Assembly: GCA_023390655.1 (NCBI GenBank)
Contig: JAEWCL010000007.1
Location: forward strand, 124,001-188,000
Direction: 5' to 3'
Length of the DNA: 64,000 nt
From: Bacillota bacterium
Lineage (GTDB): Bacteria; Bacillota; Clostridia; Christensenellales; CAG-138
A model generated the notes under the pieces. It was not told the origin of the DNA. It did not search any database and was given only the letters and a program-made list of their open reading frames with translations. Shown in pieces: positions 43,220-51,473 of the stretch (within the stretch, counting starts at the first letter, position 1; the number at the start of each line of letters is the position of its first letter). A program made the translations under genes and the position numbers.

Positions 43220-43471
43220 AATTGCATAGTTGCGTTGAAAAAGAGGAGTACGTTATTCCAGGCAGCAGAGAGGCGGCTTCACCGGCTGAAAGGGCCGCCG
43301 GCATAGGGAAAAACGGAAGGTCGCTTTGGAGCATTTGGGGTGAACGCACAGTAGTCCCAACGCGAGCGCCGCGTTACAGGCGAAATAGAGTGGAGCGTTT
43401 TTTGATGAAATGCTCAACAAAGGTGGTACCGCGGGTGTTCTTCGTCCTTTGAGGAAGGAGAACACTTTTTT
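43220..43471 (+). promoter_or_regulatory. T-box riboswitch leader of valS, specifier GUC
   Basis: tRNA-sensing leader. The conserved T-box core AAAGGTGGTACCGCGG is at 43419-43434. The terminator competes with it: GTGTTCT (43435-43441) pairs with AGAACAC (43459-43465) before a T6 run (43466-43471). Stem I shows AGAGAG followed by a distal helix GGCGGC (43272-43277)/GCCGCC (43294-43299). The specifier I read is GUC at 43320-43322 in 'GGAAGGTCGC', a Val codon, consistent with uncharged tRNA-Val raising valS expression. Confidence 0.9.
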
Positions 43472-43503
43472 GTTGCCCAATATCCAAAGGAGGAACGAAG
43501 AGA

Positions 43504-46134
43504 ATGGAAATGAACAAGTCCTACGACCACAGCGCAGTGGAAAACCGCCTGTATGACCTTTGGGAAAAGAACGGGTATTTCCACGCGAAGCCAAACACAG
43601 GAAAGCCGCCCTACACCATCGTTATCCCGCCGCCCAACATCACAGGGCAGCTTCATATGGGCCATGCGCTTGATGAAACGTATCAGGATGTGCTTATCCG
43701 CTATAAGCGTATGAACGGTTTTGAGGCGCTGTGGCTGCCGGGGACGGACCACGCTTCCATCGCTACGGAAGTCAAAATCGTAGAGCAGATGGCAAAGGAA
43801 GGCCTCACCAAAAAGGACATTGGCCGTGAGGGGTTTTTGGAGCGCGCGTGGGAATGGAAACGCATATACGGCGGACGTATCGTCAATCAGCTCAAAAAGC
43901 TCGGTTCTTCGTGCGATTGGGAACGCGAGCGATTTACCATGGATGAAGGCTGCAGCAAGGCCGTCACCAAGGTGTTCGTCGATCTTTACGATAAGGGGCT
44001 CATTTATCGGGGCGACCGCATCATCAACTGGTGTCCGGATTGCAGGACGGCGCTTTCGGACGCGGAAGTGGAATATGAAGAACAGAACAGCTTTCTCTGG
44101 CAGGTGCGCTACGATGCGCCGGACAAGAGCTATTCCATTACCGTGGCCACGACAAGGCCGGAAACCATATTGGGCGATACCGCGATTGCCGTGCATCCGG
44201 AGGATGAACGTTACGCCGCGATTGTCGGAAAGAATGTCGTAATCCCCGTATTGGGCCGCGAAATCCCCATTGTGGCGGACGCCTATGTAGAAAAGGAATT
44301 CGGCACGGGCGCCGTGAAGATTACGCCCGCGCATGATCCGAACGACTTTGAAGTAGGCGTACGGTGCAACCTCCCGAGCATGCGCGTGTTTACGGATGAC
44401 GGTCACATTAACGAGCTCGGCGGCGTTTATGAAGGGTTGACGCTGGCGGAATGCCGCAAGAAGTTTGTGGCGGACCTTGAGGCTGCGGGCGCTTTAATCA
44501 AGGTGGAACCTTATGCGCACAATGTCGGCACCTGCTACCGCTGCCACCATACGGTGGAACCGCTTGTGAGCAAGCAGTGGTTCGTGGATATGAAGCCTCT
44601 GGCTGCTCCTGCAATTGAAGCCGTGCATTCCGGCTCCATCAAGTTTGTACCCGAGCGGTTTGACAAAACCTACTTTAACTGGATGGAACATATCCGCGAT
44701 TGGTGCATTTCCCGCCAGCTTTGGTGGGGTCACCGGATTCCTGCATATTACTGCGACGCCTGCGGCGAAACGGTGGTGCAGGAAACTGCGCCTACCGTTT
44801 GCCCCAAGTGCGGGCACACCGCCTTCCATCAGGATGAAGATGTGTTGGATACCTGGTTCAGCAGCGGCATGTGGCCGTTCTCCACGCTTGGCTATCCTGA
44901 ACAGACGGAAGAGCTTAAGTATTTCTATCCGACGTCCACGCTTGTGACGGGGTATGATATCATCTTTTTCTGGGTTGCGCGCATGATCGTATTCGGCCTG
45001 CACGTTATGGAGGAAAAGCCGTTTGATACGGTATACATCCACGGTATTGTGCGGGATAGTCAGGGAAGGAAGATGTCAAAGTCCCTGGGCAACGGTATTG
45101 ATCCTTTGGAAGTGATCGAAAAATACGGCGCGGACTCCCTGCGCTTTAGCCTGCTTACCGGCAACTCCGCAGGCAATGATATGCGCTTCTATTGGGAGAA
45201 GGTGGAGGCTGCGCGCAACTTCTGCAACAAGGTCTACAATGCCGCGCGCTTCGTGCTGATAAACATCGGGGATGAGCCGGTGGGCGCGATCGATCCTTCC
45301 TTGCTTGACGCCTCCGATAAATGGATTTTGAACCGCCTCAATGAGGTGGTAAAAGAGGTCACCGGCAACCTTGACGGGTATGAGCTGGGCCTTGCGGCAC
45401 AAAAAGTCTATGACTTTATCTGGACGGAGTTCTGTGACTGGTATATTGAAATCGCAAAAATCCGCCTCTATGGAGAAGACCAGGCGGCGAAGGCGCATGT
45501 GCGCGCCGTGCTGATGCGGGTGCTTGGCGATTCGATGAAGCTTTTACATCCCTTCATGCCCTTTATTACGGAAGAGCTGTACACGCACCTGCCCCAGGCG
45601 GATGAAACCGTAATGCTTTCCCATTGGCCCAAGGTGGAGGAAGCCTTCTCTTTCTCCAAGGACGCGCAGGACATGGAAGCCGTGATGGAACTTATCCGCT
45701 CCATCCGCAACATCCGCGCGGAGATGAACGTGCCGCCCGCAAAGCGTATCAGCGCCATGCTTTTGACAAAGCCCGGACTTGAAAACGTGTTTGCGGAAGC
45801 GGGCGTATATATGAACCGCCTTGCGGGTGTGGAGTATGTGCGCGTACAGCAGACCAAGGAAGGAATCCCTGAGGATGCCGTTTCCGTCGTGTGCTCGGCG
45901 GTAGAGGCGTTTATCCCGCTGGCGGAGCTTGTGGATATTGAGAAGGAACGCGAGCGCGTTGCAAAAGAAATCGCCCGCATGGAAGGGGAAGTTTCCCGCG
46001 CCGAAGGAAAGCTCAACAACCCCGGTTTTGTCGCAAAAGCGCCCCAGCGCGTGGTGGAGGAGGAGCAGGAAAAGCTCAAGGTCGCTAAGGAAATGCTCGG
46101 GAAGCTTCAGAGCCGCTTAGCGCAACTTTCTTAA
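43504..46134 (+). CDS. valS: Valyl-tRNA synthetase
   Basis: Class I aminoacyl-tRNA synthetase charging tRNA-Val. 876 residues, normal for bacteria. HIGH motif as H51-M-G-H54 within PNITGQLHMGHALD; KMSKS at 523-527 (GRKMSKSLGN); editing domain CP1 between, with TTRPETILGDTA; C-terminal coiled coil (EKERERVAKEIARMEGE) typical of ValRS. AAAGGAGG lies ten bases before ATG 43504. Its expression is governed by the T-box leader immediately upstream. Confidence 0.98.
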   Translation: MEMNKSYDHSAVENRLYDLWEKNGYFHAKPNTGKPPYTIVIPPPNITGQLHMGHALDETYQDVLIRYKRMNGFEALWLPGTDHASIATEVKIVEQMAKEGLTKKDIGREGFLERAWEWKRIYGGRIVNQLKKLGSSCDWERERFTMDEGCSKAVTKVFVDLYDKGLIYRGDRIINWCPDCRTALSDAEVEYEEQNSFLWQVRYDAPDKSYSITVATTRPETILGDTAIAVHPEDERYAAIVGKNVVIPVLGREIPIVADAYVEKEFGTGAVKITPAHDPNDFEVGVRCNLPSMRVFTDDGHINELGGVYEGLTLAECRKKFVADLEAAGALIKVEPYAHNVGTCYRCHHTVEPLVSKQWFVDMKPLAAPAIEAVHSGSIKFVPERFDKTYFNWMEHIRDWCISRQLWWGHRIPAYYCDACGETVVQETAPTVCPKCGHTAFHQDEDVLDTWFSSGMWPFSTLGYPEQTEELKYFYPTSTLVTGYDIIFFWVARMIVFGLHVMEEKPFDTVYIHGIVRDSQGRKMSKSLGNGIDPLEVIEKYGADSLRFSLLTGNSAGNDMRFYWEKVEAARNFCNKVYNAARFVLINIGDEPVGAIDPSLLDASDKWILNRLNEVVKEVTGNLDGYELGLAAQKVYDFIWTEFCDWYIEIAKIRLYGEDQAAKAHVRAVLMRVLGDSMKLLHPFMPFITEELYTHLPQADETVMLSHWPKVEEAFSFSKDAQDMEAVMELIRSIRNIRAEMNVPPAKRISAMLLTKPGLENVFAEAGVYMNRLAGVEYVRVQQTKEGIPEDAVSVVCSAVEAFIPLAELVDIEKERERVAKEIARMEGEVSRAEGKLNNPGFVAKAPQRVVEEEQEKLKVAKEMLGKLQSRLAQLS

Positions 46135-46193
46135 GTCTACTCCGGTTTTCTCATCCTGCCCTAAAGGGCTCGGCCGGTTGAAAGGCTGATTGC

Positions 46194-46229
46194 AAAAAGC
46201 ACGCAATGCGAAATGATTGCGTGCTTTTT
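46194..46229 (+). terminator. Rho-independent terminator after valS
   Basis: AAAAAGCACGCAAT (46194-46207), loop GCGAAATG, ATTGCGTGCTTTTT (46216-46229); a perfect 14-bp symmetrical stem that can work in both directions. Confidence 0.92.
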
Positions 46230-46250
46230 CGCGCTTTTATGCACGATCGG

Positions 46251-46279
46251 TTGCACGTATTCAGCGCGTTGGGTATAAT
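46251..46279 (+). promoter_or_regulatory. Promoter of glyA
   Basis: TTGCAC (46251-46256), 17-base spacer, TATAAT (46274-46279). The leader to the ATG is about 73 bases and contains a small hairpin TCCTG/CAGGA (46319-46336); I see no known riboswitch in it. Confidence 0.75.
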
Positions 46280-46358
46280 GGTAGCCAAGTGCTGCATCAC
46301 TGCCACGGCACAAACGCAATCCTGACTTAATGCAGGACGGATGAAAAGGAGAGATCAA

Positions 46359-47597
46359 ATGATACAATTCGACATCATTCGCGCAACGGATCCCGAAATT
46401 GCGGACGCCATGGCTTTGGAGCTGGGCCGGCAGCGGGACCATCTCGAGCTCATTGCATCGGAAAATTTTGTGTCACAAGCCGTCATGGCCGCGATGGGCA
46501 GCCATCTGACGAATAAATATGCAGAAGGTTATCCCGGCAAACGCTATTACGGCGGCTGCGAATACGTGGATATCGCGGAAGACCTTGCGCGCAACCGCGC
46601 AAAACAGCTTTTTGGAGCGGAGCACGCAAACGTACAGCCACATTCCGGCGCGCAGGCAAACCTTGCCGTGTACTTTGCGCTTTTAAACCCAGGCGATACC
46701 ATTTTGGGTATGAACCTTTCCCATGGCGGGCACCTGACGCATGGCAGCCCCGTCAACATGAGCGGCAAATACTTTAAGATCATTCCCTATGGCGTAAGCA
46801 AGGAAACCGAGCAGATCGATTACGACGAGCTTGCGCGCCTTGCGGAAGAAAACAAGCCGAAGATGATCGTCGCAGGCGCAAGCGCATATCCGCGCGCAAT
46901 CGACTTTGCACGCATCTCTGAAATTGCCAAAAGCGTGGGCGCGTATTTTATGGTAGATATGGCGCACATCGCGGGCCTTATCGCCGCAGGCGAGCATATG
47001 AGCCCCGTACCCTATGCGGATGTTGTGACGTCCACCACCCATAAGACGCTGCGCGGGCCGCGCGGCGGCCTCATCCTTTGCAGGGAAGCGCTTGCAAAGG
47101 ACATTGATAAGGCCATATTCCCCGGTACGCAGGGAGGGCCCCTCATGCATACCATTGCGGCAAAGGCCATTTGCTTCCATGAGGCGCTGCAGCCTTCCTT
47201 CAAGGCATACCAGCAGCAGACCGTAAAGAACGCAAAGGCGCTGGGCGAGACTCTTTCTGCGGCGGGCGTCCGGCTTGTTTCCGGCGGCACGGACAACCAT
47301 ATGATGCTTGTTGATCTTACGCCGAAGAGCCGCACCGGCAAGGAAGTGGAAAAGCTGTTGGATCTCGCGCATATCACCGTCAACAAAAATACCATTCCGT
47401 TTGAAACGCTCAGCCCCTTTGTAACAAGCGGCGTTCGTATTGGCACGCCTGCCGTTACAAGCCGCGGCATGAAGGAAGCGGATATGAAAGTGATCGGCGG
47501 TCTTGTCGCCTCCATCATTGACGGCGGGGAAAGCGCAGTCGATACTGTCCGGCAGCAGGTCGTCACTTTGACCCAAAAGTTCCCGCTCTACGAATAA
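46359..47597 (+). CDS. glyA: Serine hydroxymethyltransferase
   Basis: PLP enzyme interconverting serine and glycine with tetrahydrofolate, the main source of one-carbon units. 412 residues from ATG 46359 (AAAAGGAGAG upstream; the ATG at 46341 has none). Family segments: ELIASENFVSQAV, NKYAEGYPGKRYYGG, VDMAHIAGLIAAG, and the PLP lysine in TSTTHKTLRGPRGG, Lys229, at the same index as in E. coli. All residues expected of an active enzyme are in place. Confidence 0.98.
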   Translation: MIQFDIIRATDPEIADAMALELGRQRDHLELIASENFVSQAVMAAMGSHLTNKYAEGYPGKRYYGGCEYVDIAEDLARNRAKQLFGAEHANVQPHSGAQANLAVYFALLNPGDTILGMNLSHGGHLTHGSPVNMSGKYFKIIPYGVSKETEQIDYDELARLAEENKPKMIVAGASAYPRAIDFARISEIAKSVGAYFMVDMAHIAGLIAAGEHMSPVPYADVVTSTTHKTLRGPRGGLILCREALAKDIDKAIFPGTQGGPLMHTIAAKAICFHEALQPSFKAYQQQTVKNAKALGETLSAAGVRLVSGGTDNHMMLVDLTPKSRTGKEVEKLLDLAHITVNKNTIPFETLSPFVTSGVRIGTPAVTSRGMKEADMKVIGGLVASIIDGGESAVDTVRQQVVTLTQKFPLYE

Positions 47598-47613
47598 AAG
47601 AAAAGCATATCAG

Positions 47614-47647
47614 ACAGCCTCCGTGAGAAAGCGCGGGGGCTGTTTTT
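47614..47647 (+). terminator. Rho-independent terminator after glyA
   Basis: ACAGCCTCCGTG (47614-47625), short loop, CGCGGGGGCTGT (47632-47643) with one mismatch and a GT wobble, then TTTT. Confidence 0.8.
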
Positions 47648-47708
47648 GTGCGCGGCAAAAGCCGGATATGGCAGCGAAAATATCCGAGCAAAACCATAGA
47701 CATTTTAT

Positions 47709-47737
47709 TTGACACGTTGCACAAACTATGTTACAGT
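47709..47737 (+). promoter_or_regulatory. Promoter of the Rrf2-nifS-nifU operon
   Basis: TTGACA (47709-47714), 17-base spacer, TACAGT (47732-47737), 53 bases before the GTG start of the regulator. Confidence 0.7.
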
Positions 47738-47749
47738 GTAAACGAAATA

Positions 47750-47777
47750 AATCCGACTGTTTCGGTTGGGTATTTAA
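47750..47777. promoter_or_regulatory. Candidate Rrf2-family operator (imperfect dyad)
   Basis: TAAATCCGAC and GTTGGGTATTTA form an imperfect inverted repeat just after the start region of the promoter. IscR-type Rrf2 regulators usually repress their own operon from such AT-flanked CC/GG dyads. Inference from position and symmetry only. Confidence 0.4.
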
Positions 47778-47789
47778 GGAATGGTCAAC

Positions 47790-48236
47790 GTGAAACTTTC
47801 CACACGCGGACGGTATGGCATCAAAGCCATGGTGGATTTGGCAGTGGAATATGGGAATGGGCCGGTCAGCGCCACTACGCTCGCAAATTTGCAGGGCGTT
47901 TCGCTTGCGTATTTGGAGCAGCTGATTGCGGCGCTGAAAAAGGCGAAGCTCGTGCAATCCGTGCGCGGCGTGCAGGGCGGCTATACGCTGTCTAAAAAGC
48001 CGGAGGAGATCACGGTCAACGAAGTGCTCCAGGCGCTTGAAGGCAGTACCACGGTTGTGGACTGCGTCAGCCGCCAGACGCAGGGCTGTGAGCACGCCTG
48101 TACCTGTTCTGCACGGCCGCTTTGGCTCAAACTCCAAAACCGGATCGATGCGGTGTTGGACGAGACCACCATCAAAGATATGGCAGACGATTATATTTTA
48201 CAGATGAGGCGAACGAAACATGAGAGTTTATCTTGA
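47790..48236 (+). CDS. Rrf2-family transcriptional regulator (IscR-like)
   Basis: 148-residue winged-helix regulator, probably sensing Fe-S status or cysteine supply. It begins MKLSTRGRYGIKAMVDLA; the wing/HTH covers 1-80 and a cysteine cluster C92, C100, C104, C106 lies where IscR binds its 2Fe-2S (C92, C98, C104 in E. coli). The GTG at 47790 is chosen because AAGGA lies nine bases before it; the ATG at 47781 would abut that site. It overlaps nifS by 17 bases, fitting regulator-first Fe-S operons. CymR-like cysteine regulation is an alternative. Confidence 0.9.
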   Translation: MKLSTRGRYGIKAMVDLAVEYGNGPVSATTLANLQGVSLAYLEQLIAALKKAKLVQSVRGVQGGYTLSKKPEEITVNEVLQALEGSTTVVDCVSRQTQGCEHACTCSARPLWLKLQNRIDAVLDETTIKDMADDYILQMRRTKHESLS

Positions 48237-49386
48237 CAACGCGGCCACAACCTCTGTCAAGCCGGAAGTGCTTGATGCAATGCTTCCATATTTTACAAAG
48301 TTCTTTGGAAATCCCTCCAGCCTGCACAGCTTTGCGCGGGAGACCCTTGCGGGGATCGATACCGCGCGCGCACAGGTTGCAAAAGCCCTCAATGCGAGTC
48401 CGGAAGAAATTATTTTTACCGGCTGCGGCACCGAGAGCGATAATATGGTGTTGCGCGGCGTTGTGCAGCGCTACGGGAAGAAAGGCAAGCATATCATCAC
48501 GACGGCGGTAGAGCATCACGCGATTTTGCACACTGCCCAAGCGCTTGAAAAAGAATATGGCTGCGAAGTCACGTATCTGCCCGTGGACGAATACGGCAGG
48601 ATAACAGCACAGCAGGTTGCGGATGCGATCCGTGAGGATACGATACTCGTGAGCGTTATGTTCGCCAACAATGAGGTCGGCACCATTATGCCGATTGCAG
48701 AAATCGGCGCGGTCTGCCGGGAAAAGAAGGTGCTCTTCCATACGGACGCCGTGCAGGCGGTCGGCCATATCCCTATCGACGTGAAGGCAATGAACATTGA
48801 TTTTCTCTCGCTTTCCGCGCATAAGTTCCACGGCCCCAAGGGCGTGGGCGTACTCTATATGAAAAAAGGCCTCAGGCTGCCATCCTTTTTGTCCGGCGGC
48901 GGGCAGGAAAAGAACCGCCGCGCCGGTACGGAAAATGTGCCCGGAATTGTGGGCTTAGGCAAAGCGATTGAGCTTGCGACCGAACATATTGAAAGCGTAA
49001 ACGCTCAAATTCTCCGTTTGCGTGACAAACTGATTGCAGGCATTGAGGCGCAGATTCCCGAGGTCAAGCTTAACGGCCACCCGACAGAGCGCCTTCCCAA
49101 CAATGTGAATTTCAGCATACGCTATATTGAAGGAGAGGGCATGCTGCTGTTGCTGGATATGAACGGCATTGCCGCTTCGAGCGGCTCCGCGTGCACCTCA
49201 GGTTCGCTGGATCCGTCCCATGTGCTCCTGGCGATGGGCCTTCCGCATGAGATTGCGCACGGCTCTCTGCGCCTGACGCTTTCAGACGAGACCACTGAAG
49301 AAGAAGTGGATTACGTGCTCGATGTCCTGCCCAAGGTGGTACAGCGGCTGCGCGATATGTCTCCCCTATACACTACCGTACATTGA
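48220..49386 (+). CDS. nifS: Cysteine desulfurase, NifS/IscS family
   Basis: PLP enzyme releasing sulfur from cysteine as a persulfide for Fe-S clusters and tRNA thiolation. 388 residues; opens MRVYLDNAATTSVKPEVLDAM, PLP lysine Lys202 in SAHKFHGPKGVG, and the sulfur-carrying Cys325 in the class-I loop SSGSACTSGSLDPSHVL. Overlaps the Rrf2 gene and is followed ten bases on by the scaffold gene. The more specific IscS/NifS split is not resolved, the loop being of the group I type. Confidence 0.96.
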   Translation: MRVYLDNAATTSVKPEVLDAMLPYFTKFFGNPSSLHSFARETLAGIDTARAQVAKALNASPEEIIFTGCGTESDNMVLRGVVQRYGKKGKHIITTAVEHHAILHTAQALEKEYGCEVTYLPVDEYGRITAQQVADAIREDTILVSVMFANNEVGTIMPIAEIGAVCREKKVLFHTDAVQAVGHIPIDVKAMNIDFLSLSAHKFHGPKGVGVLYMKKGLRLPSFLSGGGQEKNRRAGTENVPGIVGLGKAIELATEHIESVNAQILRLRDKLIAGIEAQIPEVKLNGHPTERLPNNVNFSIRYIEGEGMLLLLDMNGIAASSGSACTSGSLDPSHVLLAMGLPHEIAHGSLRLTLSDETTEEEVDYVLDVLPKVVQRLRDMSPLYTTVH

Positions 49387-49396
49387 GGTGAAAAAG

Positions 49397-49777
49397 ATGT
49401 ATACAGAAAAAGTATTGGATCATTTTGAGCATCCCCGCAATGTGGGACAGCTGCCTGACTATAACGGCGTAGGCATGGTGGGCAATGCAAAGTGCGGCGA
49501 TATCATGCAGATGTTCATTAAAGTGAACGAGGAAAACGTGATTGAGGATGTCAGCTTCAAGACATTCGGTTGCGGCGCTGCGATTGCGACCTCCTCAATG
49601 GCAACGGAGATGATCAAGGGCAAGAGCGTAGATGAAGCGCTAAAGCTTTCCAACGCGGCCGTGGTGGAAGCGCTGGAAGGTTTGCCCCCGCAGAAAATTC
49701 ATTGTTCCGTCCTGGCGGAAGAAGCCGTAAAAGCCGCTATTGAAGATTACCAAAAGAAAAAAGCCGCCGGCGAATAA
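49397..49777 (+). CDS. nifU: Fe-S cluster assembly scaffold, NifU N-terminal/IscU type
   Basis: 126-residue scaffold that receives sulfur from the desulfurase and assembles Fe-S clusters. Three ligand cysteines in their canonical settings: GNAKCGD, FGCGAAIA and KIHCSVLA. No C-terminal NifU domain. ATG 49397 follows GAGGTG. In many Clostridia mnmA follows this pair; here a terminator follows instead, so the operon is three genes. Confidence 0.96.
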   Translation: MYTEKVLDHFEHPRNVGQLPDYNGVGMVGNAKCGDIMQMFIKVNEENVIEDVSFKTFGCGAAIATSSMATEMIKGKSVDEALKLSNAAVVEALEGLPPQKIHCSVLAEEAVKAAIEDYQKKKAAGE

Positions 49778-49790
49778 GCAGGTTTTCTCT

Positions 49791-49825
49791 AAGAAGCCCT
49801 ATAAAGCGGGGCTTCTTTTGTTTTT
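49791..49825 (+). terminator. Rho-independent terminator after nifU
   Basis: AAGAAGCCC (49791-49799) and GGGCTTCTT (49809-49817), nine-base loop, then TTGTTTTT. Confidence 0.85.
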
Positions 49826-49985
49826 CAGGCGGCTTGCTTTTTTATACAGTTTTGATTGTATCCTCCAACCATGACAACAGTTTCTATCATAAGGGGACAT
49901 ATACTTCGGCATACTAACTTCATACGGCTCTGTGCGATGCACCAGCCTTAACATAGAGTCCAATCCGGCGGAAAGGAGAGAATGT

Positions 49986-50150
49986 ATGCGGACACTCACA
50001 CTTGCCCTTGGCGTCGGCATGGTCGCGGGCGTAACAATGGCGACGGTGGCGATTAACTCGATGTACCCTGATATCCCCAAGCGGATGATGCGGGATGGCA
50101 GGAGGGTCATGCGCAGTACAAAGCGTACGATCAGCAATATAATGGGATAG
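49986..50150 (+). CDS. Small single-pass membrane protein, 54 residues
   Basis: A short gene with a strong site, AAAGGAGAG, before ATG 49986. The product has one N-terminal hydrophobic helix (about 4-24, LTLALGVGMVAGVTMATVAI) and a basic tail rich in Arg/Lys (KRMMRDGRRVMRSTKRT), so it probably sits in the membrane with the tail in the cytosol. It resembles small YtxH-like or DUF-type proteins of Clostridia but I do not recognise it. Its own terminator follows at once. Confidence is in the gene being real, not in a role. Confidence 0.65.
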   Translation: MRTLTLALGVGMVAGVTMATVAINSMYPDIPKRMMRDGRRVMRSTKRTISNIMG

Positions 50151-50155
50151 GATGG

Positions 50156-50181
50156 AACGGTCCGCTTGCGGACCGTTTCTT
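50156..50181 (+). terminator. Hairpin terminator after the 54-residue gene
   Basis: AACGGTCCG (50156-50164), loop CTTG, CGGACCGTT (50169-50177), then TCTTC; stem perfect, tail poor. Confidence 0.7.
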
Positions 50182-50184
50182 CAT

Positions 50185-50213
50185 TTGAAAAAATGGTTAT
50201 ATTATTATATAAT
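50185..50213 (+). promoter_or_regulatory. Promoter of the ireB operon
   Basis: TTGAAA (50185-50190), 17-base spacer, TATAAT (50208-50213), 34 bases before the ireB ATG. Confidence 0.8.
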
Positions 50214-50246
50214 ACAAAAGGCTACTCAATGAGGGGGTACTTTCGT

Positions 50247-50519
50247 ATGACGGACCACACCTATGGAACCATGCAGTTTCAGCTCCCAAAGGACAGGCGC
50301 GCCGCCAATGAAGTGCTCATGACGGTATATGCCGCCATGAAGGAAAAAGGCTACGATCCTGTTAACCAGATCGTAGGCTATCTGCTTTCCGGCGATCCGA
50401 CCTATATCACCAGCCATAACAACGCCCGCTATCTGATCAGCAGGCTGGAACGGGACGAGCTTATTGAAGAGCTTGTAAGGTTCTATGTGGAAGTGAATTC
50501 GGCGGTGGAGCAGCAATAA
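50247..50519 (+). CDS. ireB: IreB family regulatory phosphoprotein
   Basis: 90 residues, the UPF0297/YrzL family; in Enterococcus IreB is a substrate of the IreK Ser/Thr kinase and affects cephalosporin resistance. The family core THTYGTMQFQLP-like start (DHTYGTMQFQLPKDRR), NQIVGYLLSGDPTYITSHNNAR and LISRLERDEL is complete. ATG 50247 is set by GAGGGGG nine bases upstream. The usual partners ruvX and DUF1292 follow, but with an oxidoreductase gene between. Confidence 0.93.
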   Translation: MTDHTYGTMQFQLPKDRRAANEVLMTVYAAMKEKGYDPVNQIVGYLLSGDPTYITSHNNARYLISRLERDELIEELVRFYVEVNSAVEQQ

Positions 50520-51464
50520 TTGCAGTACGCAACTTTGGGCAGTACGGGCATTCGGGTTTCCCGGCTGTGCTTCGGTACGCTTACAATGGGGCCTTTACAG
50601 CGGAACCTGCCTCTTTCTACGGGGGCAGGTCTTTTGGATTATGCGTTTTCTTTGGGCGTTAACTTCTTGGATACGGCGGAGCTGTACGGCACCTATCCAT
50701 ATATCAAAGAGGCGCTCAAATCAAAACCGGACACGGTCGTTTGTACCAAATCCTATTCCTACGATACAAAGACTGCAGAAGAAAGCTTCAAAAAAGCAGT
50801 GGAGGGGATCGGCCGGGAGTATATCGACCTGTTTTTGCTGCATGAGCAGGAAAGCGCGCATACGCTGCGCGGCCACCGGGAAGCGGTGGATTATTTTCTG
50901 AAGAAAAAGCAACAGGGCCTGATCGGCGCGGTGGGGCTTTCCACTCATTATATTGCCGCCGTGCATGCGGCGAACCGCTATCCGGAGCTTGAAATCGTAT
51001 TCCCGCTTTATAATAAGACGGGCATCGGCATTGCGGATGGGACAAGCGCCGAGATGCTCGAAGCTATCAAAAGCGCAAAGGAAAACGGGAAGGGCATCTT
51101 CGCAATGAAGCCGCTTGGCGGCGGGCATTTGCTACATGACCGGGAAGAAGCGCTGCGTTTTGTTTTAGAAGAACCGGTCATTTCCTCTATTGCAATCGGC
51201 ATGCAGACAAAAGAGGAAGTCGCCTACAACTGTGCGGTATTCTCCGGTGAGGCGCCGGATGAAGCATTGGCTGCAACGATCAGCGCCCAGCCGCGCAGCC
51301 TGATCATACATGATTGGTGTGAGGGCTGCGGCGCGTGCGTAGCTCGCTGCAGAAACCACGCGCTGACCCTGTCGGAGGGAAAAGCCGTTGTCAATGAAAA
51401 TCTATGCGCGCGCTGCGGCTACTGTGCCGCTTCTTGCCCGCAATTTTGTATTAAAGTGATTTAG
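50520..51464 (+). CDS. Aldo/keto reductase with C-terminal 2x[4Fe-4S] ferredoxin domain
   Basis: 314 residues. An AKR barrel (about 1-250: GSTGIRVSRLCFGTLTMG, NFLDTAELYGTYPYIKEAL, DLFLLHEQES) joined to a bacterial ferredoxin domain with CEGCGACVARC (from Cys267) and CARCGYCAASCP. The Asp-Tyr of the AKR tetrad are visible in DTAELYG; His is in LLHEQ. Such fusions are common in anaerobes and reduce unknown carbonyls or act as electron-transfer dehydrogenases. UUG start directly after the ireB stop, with GGAG inside ireB. It interrupts the usual ireB-ruvX pair. Confidence 0.92.
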   Translation: MQYATLGSTGIRVSRLCFGTLTMGPLQRNLPLSTGAGLLDYAFSLGVNFLDTAELYGTYPYIKEALKSKPDTVVCTKSYSYDTKTAEESFKKAVEGIGREYIDLFLLHEQESAHTLRGHREAVDYFLKKKQQGLIGAVGLSTHYIAAVHAANRYPELEIVFPLYNKTGIGIADGTSAEMLEAIKSAKENGKGIFAMKPLGGGHLLHDREEALRFVLEEPVISSIAIGMQTKEEVAYNCAVFSGEAPDEALAATISAQPRSLIIHDWCEGCGACVARCRNHALTLSEGKAVVNENLCARCGYCAASCPQFCIKVI

Positions 51465-51473
51465 GAGAAGCGT

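Noticed and set aside
46280..46358. Possible riboswitch (THF or glycine) before glyA
   Set aside because: The leader is only about 73 bases with one small hairpin and no known aptamer core or terminator/antiterminator pair.
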